Of a DNA stretch of 64,000 nt, positions 28,865 through 35,855 are shown piece after piece; the stretch's first letter is position 1, and the number at the start of each line of letters is the position of its first letter. The stretch lies in assembly GCA_020051075.1 (NCBI GenBank), contig JAGVJP010000088.1, positions 1-64,000 of the forward strand, written 5' to 3'. Position numbers and translations under genes: made by a program. Source of the DNA: Parachlamydiales bacterium. Lineage in GTDB: Bacteria > Chlamydiota > Chlamydiia > Chlamydiales > Parachlamydiaceae. The notes beneath the pieces are model-generated. The model was not told the DNA's origin, ran no database searches, and saw nothing but the letters and a program-made list of their open reading frames with translations.

Positions 28865-29731
28865 ATGAATGAAGTTGTACAAGGAATGCTCCAAAAATAT
28901 TCTCCCAAGTCCCCGTTTGAACATGAAAGGGCTCTGCGTGAAATTCTTCAAGAAATCTCTCTAGTTGGTTTATGGAGAGGAAAATTTTTTGAGCATGCCG
29001 CTTTTTACGGAGGAACCGCCCTAAGAATTCTATATGGACTTGACCGCTTTTCGGAGGATCTTGATTTTACACTTTATAAAGCTGATCCGAATTTTCAATG
29101 GGCGCCCTATGCAAAAACAATTGTAGATGAAATGCATGCATATGGTTTTGAGGTTGAACTGGTGGAAAAGAAAAAAAGCACAAATTCCGCAGTTAAATCT
29201 GCATTTTTAAAAGCTAATACTCTGGAATCTCTACTAAAAATTGGGGTCTTAGAGCGCCATTTAAAACACACTCATCCAGAAACACTTCTACGCATAAAAG
29301 TGGAAATAGATACCGATCCCATTCCAGGGTTACAAGTGAAAAACCAGTACATCAGAGCGCCAATCCCAGTGTCAATTTCTACGGTTGTTGAATCAGATTT
29401 ATTTGCCTGCAAATTACACGCTGCCCTTTATCGAGCTTGGAAAAATCGTGTAAAAGGACGAGATTGGTATGATGTCATTTGGTTTATCCGTAGAGAGATT
29501 CCCTTAAATCTCAATTACCTATCAACCTGTATGCATAATAACGGAGAACTCGCCCAAAATGAACGCCTCACTAGTAGCCTATTGACAGATATTTTTGTAA
29601 AACGCCTTAAAACTCTAGATATCGATGATGCAAAAGCTGATGTTCGCACTTTTCTCCGAGACACCACTCAATTGCAGGAGTGGTCGACCGATTTTTTTCT
29701 CTACTGGTTTTCTAAAATAACGTTTGCCTGA
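28865..29731 (+). CDS. abiEii: AbiEii-family nucleotidyltransferase toxin
   Basis: A 288-residue protein with the nucleotidyltransferase core FYGGTALRILYGLDRFSEDLDF, giving the GG(T/S)-x(10)-D-x-D motif and the SEDLDF box of AbiEii toxins. The DWYDVIWFIRR motif near residue 200 is also typical. Members such as MenT modify tRNA acceptor ends. Preceded by AAAGGA and tightly coupled to abiEi. Complete and apparently intact, so probably active. Confidence 0.9.
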   Translation: MNEVVQGMLQKYSPKSPFEHERALREILQEISLVGLWRGKFFEHAAFYGGTALRILYGLDRFSEDLDFTLYKADPNFQWAPYAKTIVDEMHAYGFEVELVEKKKSTNSAVKSAFLKANTLESLLKIGVLERHLKHTHPETLLRIKVEIDTDPIPGLQVKNQYIRAPIPVSISTVVESDLFACKLHAALYRAWKNRVKGRDWYDVIWFIRREIPLNLNYLSTCMHNNGELAQNERLTSSLLTDIFVKRLKTLDIDDAKADVRTFLRDTTQLQEWSTDFFLYWFSKITFA

Positions 29732-29792
29732 ACTGTTGAGGCTTAGCACCTCAATGGATTCCAAGAGTATTATTTTAAAAATGAAAGCGACA

Positions 29793-29812
29793 TGAAAGCT
29801 TTTGTAAAAGCT
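29793..29812. repeat. Short hairpin after abiEii
   Basis: AAGCTTTT-GT-AAAAGCTT forms a small perfect hairpin between abiEii and the convergent phosphatase gene. Termination is possible but the stem is short and no T-run follows. Confidence 0.35.
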
Positions 29813-29872
29813 TGCAGCTGCACAACATATGCTTCTCGTAAATCGTGTGCCTGACAAAAGTCGAATCACCAC

Positions 29873-31285
29873 TCAGTCAAAACAGTCTTCCAAAAGGACA
29901 GGAAGGGAGTTTTCACCAGCAAAGACCTGTTTTGCATGCGTCGCCACTTTTGCAGAATTATTTGTAAAAAAGTTAAACACAGCCTGTGCCGGGATCGCAT
30001 CCCCTAAGGCAGCATTAAAGCCCATTTTCACAATAATTTTTTTGGCGATTTCACGCACGATAAAGCCAGTACCAAGAGCAGGGACTTTTAGAGCATTTCC
30101 CTCGATCAAGCAGCTAAGGATTTTCACTTTTACTTCCTGATCTTGGAGATCATGTCCATGTATCGCCGCAATTAAAGCGATTTCCCTTAATTGATGCCAG
30201 AGGCTGATGGTATGGCTTGTTGGGGTCCCAACAAATGGCATTGTATTTGCAGCCATGATTTTGAACCGTCTTGCCAGTCCGTGGTTGCGTTCGATGGCAG
30301 CTTCTGTAGCAGCTGCTTGGTCTCCCTGATATTCTCGGAGGTAGCGGTTCCTTCTTTCTAGAGTCGATTGAATTTCGATTGTGGGCACCCATGTGGAAAG
30401 CGATGCTGGAACAGCCGGAGTATAGGACACCCCTTCAATGACATAAAAGAGCATGTCGTTTAAAAGCAGCGCGAGCTTATGTTCACTCATCTCGTTCATG
30501 TTGTCGAAGAAGGCATAAATGTTTTCTTTAACCCCGCCACCGTTAGAGTTCACCTCGGATGGATCTTCGGTAGAAGAGACAGCATCAGAGATATCTTCTT
30601 CAGCGAAATAATCGAAAATAGCCTGGCGTTGTTGCTGGTTCAGGTTGATGTGCGGACGCTGTTCTTTGACAAAGGCAAAAGCTTCGTCGAAAGAAAGGCC
30701 TTCATACTTCATAAGATAGCTAATCACGATCGAAGCGCTTCGCCCTCTCCCAGCTTTGCAATGCACGTAAACGGTCCGCCCTTCTTGAAGCGATGCATTG
30801 AGATATTCGACACCCTCTTCAATTTCTTCTTGCTTTAAAGGGAGAAAATCAATGGCTTGAATGTGTTTGACGACGATGCCATTGTCTTCCCAATCCGCCC
30901 GTTTAATTGGCTGGTTGAACCAACCATCTTCCAGTTCAAAGTCTTCAACCATTGAAAGGACGTCCGTGACACCTAAAGCGACAATGTCGTCGAGATGGCC
31001 TTCGTTCTTCAGAGGCAGGGCTCCTAAGTAGATATTAAAAGGGGCTATCTTCGTCCACCAGGCGTTGCTTGGATTTAATTTCGTATAAGCTAGAGAGGCT
31101 TCATATTTAAGCTTTTTGTAATAGTAGGAATAGCTAGATTCTTTTGTTTCGGATTCATTTGTTTCCTGGGGAATTGGAGAGATCTCTCCAGATTGAATTT
31201 CATAGATAGTTTCGTTGGCTTTTAGAGATCCGATCGGTTCCAAAGCAGCAGTTAATGCAAGGAGGAAAAGGGTGATATTTTTCAT
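29873..31285 (-). CDS. Secreted PTPMT1-like dual-specificity phosphatase
   Basis: A 470-residue protein with a signal peptide (about 1-23). Residues 80-230 match the mitochondrial PTPMT1 family: IYLGALPL (86-93), DWEDNGI (131-137), the general-acid Asp146 and VYVHCKAGRGRSAS with Cys176 and Arg182. PTPMT1 enzymes, including bacterial ones, dephosphorylate phosphatidylglycerophosphate. A role in phosphatidylglycerol or cardiolipin synthesis is therefore possible; a host phosphoinositide or protein target is the alternative. The C-terminal 230 residues are unrecognised. Confidence 0.8.
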   Translation of the reverse strand: MKNITLFLLALTAALEPIGSLKANETIYEIQSGEISPIPQETNESETKESSYSYYYKKLKYEASLAYTKLNPSNAWWTKIAPFNIYLGALPLKNEGHLDDIVALGVTDVLSMVEDFELEDGWFNQPIKRADWEDNGIVVKHIQAIDFLPLKQEEIEEGVEYLNASLQEGRTVYVHCKAGRGRSASIVISYLMKYEGLSFDEAFAFVKEQRPHINLNQQQRQAIFDYFAEEDISDAVSSTEDPSEVNSNGGGVKENIYAFFDNMNEMSEHKLALLLNDMLFYVIEGVSYTPAVPASLSTWVPTIEIQSTLERRNRYLREYQGDQAAATEAAIERNHGLARRFKIMAANTMPFVGTPTSHTISLWHQLREIALIAAIHGHDLQDQEVKVKILSCLIEGNALKVPALGTGFIVREIAKKIIVKMGFNAALGDAIPAQAVFNFFTNNSAKVATHAKQVFAGENSLPVLLEDCFD

Positions 31286-31368
31286 TTTGATAAACTTTTT
31301 GTTTGTTGAGTTAACAATTATTAATGAATAAATGACATCATAATCGATTATAAGTTTTTTGTAATCAT

Positions 31369-31470
31369 TTATTTATCGCTCTCATGAGCTGCTTGTATAA
31401 TCTCGTCGTCTTCTTGCAGGTTTTTGCTTGCATATTGAATGGGAACTCTGGGGCTTTGGAGACCTCTGAA
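31369..31470 (-). pseudogene. Fragment of a DUF4116-type protein
   Basis: A frame without a start ends at the TAA at 31369 and reads PIQYASKNLQEDDEIIQAAH followed by ESDK. The alternation of a YAS box, NLxxDxEI and a helix is the pattern of DUF4116 repeats found in Chlamydiae and Legionella. A TGA lies just upstream in the same frame, and another frame is open further upstream to about 31634. I infer a decayed, possibly frameshifted gene. Confidence 0.4.
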
Positions 31471-31646
31471 TCAGGGAAATTTTGAAAAACAGACTCGGTT
31501 TTTTCTAGGCGTTGAAAAGAACTAAGCCAGCACGAGCGTGTTTTGTCTTGAAACAGACCGAACGAGGGAAAGGGTTCAAAAGATTTTCCTAGAATGAGAA
31601 GAATAAGATAGAGTTGATCGAGCCGGGATTGGAGTAGCTAACTCGC

Positions 31647-31806
31647 TTTTCGTGCCCGTGCCCCTGCCCGAGTGTCCTTTATCGTGCCCGAATTTGTAGT
31701 GAACGGTAGCGATATTCCAGAGTTTCTCAGACAATTTCGGACACTCGGGCTCGTTCTCGAAAAGGGACAATCGGGCACGGGCAGGGGCAGGGGCACGGGC
31801 ACGAAA
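31647..31806. repeat. GC-rich nested inverted repeat
   Basis: TTTTCGTGCCCGTGCCCCTG-CCCG (from 31647) pairs with CGGGCAGGGGCACGGGCACG (ending 31803). CCCGAGTGTCC (31667-31677) pairs with GGACACTCGGG (31739-31749). Next to the right arm lies TCTTAGCCTGATGCG (about 31808-31822), which recurs at about 47301-47315. Confidence 0.8.
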
Positions 31807-31837
31807 GGTCTTAGCCTGATGCGGTTCATCGGCCTTG

Positions 31838-33061
31838 TCAAAATGCCCCGATAGAATTTCCGGCGATCCAACCTGTTGTCCAGGCATTTTGGAAGTTATA
31901 TCCACCTGTGATGCCATCGATATTAAGGATTTCACCGGCAAAATAGAGTCCCGGGCACTGTCGGCTCTCCATTGTCTTGAAGTTCACCTGTTTGAGAGAT
32001 ACTCCTCCGCACGTGACAAATTCTTGCTTATAGGTGGTCTTACCCTGAATGTTCAACTGCGTTGAGCGAAGCTGAGAGATTAAGATAGAGAGCTCTTTCA
32101 ATGTCAACGTTGACCATTTGCGTTGTTCATCGATCTCAGCAAGAGTCAAAAGCCTTTTCCAGAGTTGGCGCGGCAGCTGAAAGAGCCCCTCGCCTCCGAT
32201 CTGCTTGCCTGAATGCCGTTGTTTGACTTGGCTGATCTCCTCGCGGCACTCCCCTTCCGATAATTCTGGCAGCCAATTGATCCTCAGAGACGTTTTATAG
32301 TCGCATTGATCCAGCTCACGTGCTGCCCAAGCTGATAATTTCAGTATGGCTGGTCCGCTAAACCCCCAATGTGTGCAGAGGAGAGGCCCTTTTTGTTCAA
32401 TGCCTAATGCAGGCAGCGTCGCCATGGCTACAGGGACGGACAGACCTGCAAGATCGAGGAAGGGAGAGTCGGGGAGGTTGAATGTGAAGAGCGAAGGGAC
32501 TAACGGATGGATGGCATGGTCCAGCTTCTCCAACAGTGAAAAGATGCGAGGAGTGCTTCCTGTCGCCATGAGCAGTCGGTCGCATCTCATCTCTCCATGA
32601 TTAGACACTTGCAAGATGAACCCGTCTTGGTTTCGCTCGATTTGTTCGATGCCGTTCTCGAGCTGAATTTCGATGCCAAGGCGGGCCGCTTCTTTTAAGA
32701 AGCAGTTTATGATGGTTTCTGAGAGATTCGTCGTGGGGAACATCCTTCCATCTTCTTCAGCATGAAGTTCGATGCCCCGTTGGGTAAACCAGCGGATGGT
32801 GTCTAGCGGTTGGAAGCGGCTGAAAGGGCCTCGGAGCTCCTGACGTCCTCGTGGATAGGATTGAACCAGCAAAGTTGGGTCAAAGCAGGCATGGGTGACG
32901 TTGCAGCGACCCCCGCCTGATATCCGCACCTTAGAAAGAAGCTGACGTGTCTTCTCTAGGATTACGACCCGATGTTGCGGGAAGGCTTCTTTGCAGGCGA
33001 GAGCAGAAAAGAAACCGGAGGCACCGCCGCCAGCAATGATGATGACTTTAGAGTCTTCCAT
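31838..33061 (-). CDS. BaiN/HI0933-family flavoprotein (NAD(P)/FAD-dependent oxidoreductase)
   Basis: A 407-residue protein with the FAD-binding dinucleotide motif VIIIAGGGASGFFSALACKE at the N-terminus, KVRISGGGRCNVTH, an NLSETIINCFLKEA segment and a C-terminal GGYNFQNAWTTGWIAG. These are the signatures of the HI0933/YhiN group of flavoproteins, whose substrates are mostly unknown. I take ATG 33061 because the fold begins there; the frame runs 14 residues further into the ubiquitin-like gene. The two genes touch, so they may be co-transcribed. Confidence 0.9.
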   Translation of the reverse strand: MEDSKVIIIAGGGASGFFSALACKEAFPQHRVVILEKTRQLLSKVRISGGGRCNVTHACFDPTLLVQSYPRGRQELRGPFSRFQPLDTIRWFTQRGIELHAEEDGRMFPTTNLSETIINCFLKEAARLGIEIQLENGIEQIERNQDGFILQVSNHGEMRCDRLLMATGSTPRIFSLLEKLDHAIHPLVPSLFTFNLPDSPFLDLAGLSVPVAMATLPALGIEQKGPLLCTHWGFSGPAILKLSAWAARELDQCDYKTSLRINWLPELSEGECREEISQVKQRHSGKQIGGEGLFQLPRQLWKRLLTLAEIDEQRKWSTLTLKELSILISQLRSTQLNIQGKTTYKQEFVTCGGVSLKQVNFKTMESRQCPGLYFAGEILNIDGITGGYNFQNAWTTGWIAGNSIGAF

Positions 33062-33066
33062 ACCCT

Positions 33067-33663
33067 CTATCTGCAAGTGCGGTGTATGACATAAAGCATA
33101 CATTTATCGTGATTGATTCCGTAGTCACTAAGTATCCTTCCTTGTTCGAGTTTTTTCCCTTGGTAAAGCAATTGATGATAATCACGGTTAGTGCTACGGA
33201 TGTCGTTGGGATGCTCATTCAGGTTCTTGTAATATTCACAAATTTGATCTTGCAGGTGACGGATAGTGTCGCTCGGATAGACATCCATATTAAACGTCTT
33301 TGCTTGCAAGGTCTTTATCGTGATTTGTATTTTTTTGTCTGTCGCACTGCGACTGATTGGAGGGATAGTTTTATCGATTTCAGGTTGAGGGATAACAGCG
33401 TCAGGTTGAGGGATAACAGTGTCAGGTTGAGGGGTAACTGCGTTAGGTTGAGGGGTAACTCTTGAAGAAGAATGATCTTTTTGTGCCTGAGTCTGCCGTC
33501 TGATTACTCCATGAGTGATTGCTAAATACACTGCGCCAATGGCAATAAAAGCAACTGTAATCACAGCAATTGCTTTGAGCAAAGGAGTGAGCCTAGACAT
33601 CACTCCAGTTTGTGAGAACTGCATCGTATTATTTAGTGCAGTAGTATAATTAACTCCGTTCAT
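33067..33663 (-). CDS. Membrane-anchored ubiquitin-like protein
   Basis: A 198-residue protein (ATG 33663 after AAGG). A membrane helix lies at about 27-51. A linker (about 70-97) has four 7-residue repeats of the TPQPNAV type. The C-terminal domain (about 111-196) closely follows ubiquitin: KTLQAKT, VYPSDTI, LLYQGKKLEQGRILSDYGI and LYVIHR align with KTLTGKT, VEPSDTI, LIFAGKQLEDGRTLSDYNI and LVLRLR. Counterparts of Lys6, Lys11 and Lys48 are kept, and an insert of about nine residues follows the first helix. It ends HRTCR and lacks the Gly-Gly for conjugation. A host-mimic role is inference. Confidence 0.85.
   Translation of the reverse strand: MNGVNYTTALNNTMQFSQTGVMSRLTPLLKAIAVITVAFIAIGAVYLAITHGVIRRQTQAQKDHSSSRVTPQPNAVTPQPDTVIPQPDAVIPQPEIDKTIPPISRSATDKKIQITIKTLQAKTFNMDVYPSDTIRHLQDQICEYYKNLNEHPNDIRSTNRDYHQLLYQGKKLEQGRILSDYGINHDKCMLYVIHRTCR
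33370..33466. repeat. Tandem 21-bp coding repeat
   Basis: About four copies of a unit like AGGTTGAGGGATAACAGTGT encode the Pro-Gln-Pro linker of the ubiquitin-like protein. It is in frame, so copy number may vary without frameshift. Confidence 0.75.
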
Positions 33664-34278
33664 AAACAACCTTGAGTTTTTATTAGTTATTCAAATTAAA
33701 CAACTTAATATAATTTGTTTTTAATTTTAAAAAATTAGAATTTATTTACGTAATTCTTAAGGCATTGTATCAGAACAAGAGAATAGATTCAATCAAAAAA
33801 ATTCTGACAGGAATTAAAAGACCTAAAGGAAAGGGACAAGGGACCACAAGAGGTAATTGAAGTCTAAAATTGACAGATATGGACAATGGACTATATGGAC
33901 GAAAATGAACGATAGTTAGATTGATTAACAACCAAACATGCCCATAAAGTCCATACCTGTCCATAAAGTCCATAAAGTCCATATCTGTCCATTGTCCATT
34001 TAGATTTTTGCAATTTCCTCTTATGTTCCCTTATCCCTATGGCAGAAAAATTCTCGCCAAAAGTAGCCATTTTGCCGAAAAATGGCAGAGCTACTCTCTT
34101 GCATTTTTTTTACCCAACTCAAATGTGATACTCTGGAATGTAATAATAATTCATTGTTTTTCCATATTTATTAAATAAAACTTAACAACTCTTTATTGTT
34201 CGCGAATAATTGAATGTTATAATAGTTTTTTTATATAAGATAGATTAATAATTTCATAACTAATAGGCAGATTTATAT
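33664..34278. other. Intergenic stretch with family B repeat
   Basis: No gene is seen. About 33820-34045 is a family B palindrome: GGGACAAGGGA and AGAGGTAATTG on the left face AATTTCCTCTTATGTTCCCT on the right, with several ATAAAGTCCAT and GGACAATGGAC units between. Near 34056 a hairpin AGTAGCCATTTT/AAAATGGC-AGA-GCTACT lies before a run of Ts. The A/T-rich 34140-34270 presumably holds the promoter of the phospholipase gene. Confidence 0.6.
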
Positions 34279-35826
34279 ATGAGTATACCTTTGATTAATG
34301 ATGGAGTTTCTGGTCCAAATGTAATAGAAACAGTCGTTGAACAACCAACTCATGATGCAATGTTGAGAGCACAAGCTCAACAAATCAACGAAGCTGTTGA
34401 TAATAGAATAGAATATCCGCAATTTGGTGAAAAGTTGGTCGATGGTGTTATAACTCATCGAAGACCACGACCCCTTGCAAATCACAATAGAATGAGAAGA
34501 GCAGTCAACAGAATAATTGAAATTTTCGATAGAATTATTAACCACCTTTTTCATAAATATCGGTTAGATTTTGAACCCGGTACCAACAACCAGTCGGCCC
34601 CAGAATTAGGAGCATTTGTAAAAACAGATGTTCGTGTTTCAAACCATGCAACTGAAAGCTTAGAGTGGAAAAAAGCGATTATTAACTCTGCCAAACAAAG
34701 TATTGAACTATCTGGTAATTTTGTGGGAGGTCAGGCATTTCGTGATACATTAGACGTTATGGAAGAAAGAATGAAACATTATCCTGAGCTTCAAGTTCAC
34801 CTTTTGATGAGCCCTGATTTACTTGAAGCGGATGATCTGCAAAAATTGAATGAACTCCAGGCTCGCTACTTAAACCAGTTTCATTATCTTGTGACCGAGC
34901 GTGTATACACATTGCACCCTCGACCCCTGTCAGAAGAGAATCATGTAAAACTTTTAGTCGTAGATGAGAAGTATTTCGTGACAGGAGGAACAGGAATCCA
35001 CGAGAAGATGGCACGTGAAATCGTTCCAGGAGAACAGGAAGATAGAGGAAGCTTTGGTTCTAAATTCATTGACAAGGCTTTCCGAGACACTGACTTAATC
35101 GGTCGAGGAGATGTAGCCAAAACGATGCGCAATCAGTTTTATAATCTATATCGGATATGGGAATATAGATCCACTGGACAAGCAGAATCTCGATATTTTG
35201 ATCTTAATCCAGAAGAAGAAACAGGCATTTGTGAACAGTTTGATGATGAGGAAAATTTAATCACAAACGTGGATTTAAAATTTGTTGTCGGAGGACCTGA
35301 GCATCGAGGTAACAATCCAATCACGCACGAGCTTTCTCAATTAATTTCAGGGGCTCAAGAAGAGGTGAGGATGGCGAATTTAATCTTTAATCCTGATCAA
35401 GAAATCAAAGATATTTTGTCGAGGAAGAAGAGAGAAGGAGTGGCAATCAAAGGGTATTTTAATGGGACAGGGGAACAGTCGAGCGCGGCGCATTACATGT
35501 ATGCCTTGCCTTGTCGCTATAATTATGATCTATTAACAGAAGCCTATGAATATGATATCAGGGATCAGCTTTATCACAAAAAGGTAACAACAATAGACAA
35601 TGATCTGACTGTTGTCGGAACGGCCAATTTAGGTGTTAAAAGCGCGATGTGTGACTACGAATCAATCTGTGTTATACGAGATCAACGGGTAAATGGCTTA
35701 ATGAAAGAAGCTCTCGACATCGATCGTGAAAATTCAGCGCGATTTGAAGGAGCTCATTTGGCGTCACAGCGTTCCCGTATTGCAGGTAGGATCGCCGGCG
35801 CAATTTTAGGTCCATTTTTTGGTTAA
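34279..35826 (+). CDS. Phospholipase D family protein
   Basis: A 515-residue protein with two HKD motifs: H222-V-K-L-L-V-V-D229 and H433-K-K-V-T-T-I-D440, each followed by the usual GG/GTAN turn (FVTGGTGIH, VVGTANLG). Two HKD motifs make one active site that cleaves or transfers phosphodiesters, as in phospholipase D and cardiolipin synthase. No signal peptide or strong membrane helix is visible, unlike cardiolipin synthases. Chlamydiae encode many PLD-like proteins with suspected roles at host membranes; the substrate here is unknown. Confidence 0.9.
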   Translation: MSIPLINDGVSGPNVIETVVEQPTHDAMLRAQAQQINEAVDNRIEYPQFGEKLVDGVITHRRPRPLANHNRMRRAVNRIIEIFDRIINHLFHKYRLDFEPGTNNQSAPELGAFVKTDVRVSNHATESLEWKKAIINSAKQSIELSGNFVGGQAFRDTLDVMEERMKHYPELQVHLLMSPDLLEADDLQKLNELQARYLNQFHYLVTERVYTLHPRPLSEENHVKLLVVDEKYFVTGGTGIHEKMAREIVPGEQEDRGSFGSKFIDKAFRDTDLIGRGDVAKTMRNQFYNLYRIWEYRSTGQAESRYFDLNPEEETGICEQFDDEENLITNVDLKFVVGGPEHRGNNPITHELSQLISGAQEEVRMANLIFNPDQEIKDILSRKKREGVAIKGYFNGTGEQSSAAHYMYALPCRYNYDLLTEAYEYDIRDQLYHKKVTTIDNDLTVVGTANLGVKSAMCDYESICVIRDQRVNGLMKEALDIDRENSARFEGAHLASQRSRIAGRIAGAILGPFFG

Positions 35827-35855
35827 GAGGGAAATTCGAATTTTAAAATTACCTC

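Noticed and set aside
29615-29872. 85-codon leftward frame near the abiEii end, considered as an integrase remnant
   Set aside because: It lacks the His-x-x-Arg and Tyr motifs and mostly overlaps abiEii on the opposite strand.
31576-31941. Leftward frame of 121 codons over the GC-rich repeat
   Set aside because: It overlaps the real flavoprotein 3' end and consists largely of low-complexity repeat translation.
33370-33466. Possible CRISPR-like array
   Set aside because: The 21-bp tandem units have no spacers and encode the in-frame linker of the ubiquitin-like protein.
33940-34000. ATAAAGTCCAT tandem units as CRISPR
   Set aside because: Units are too short and irregular, lie inside a family B palindrome, and no cas gene is in the window.
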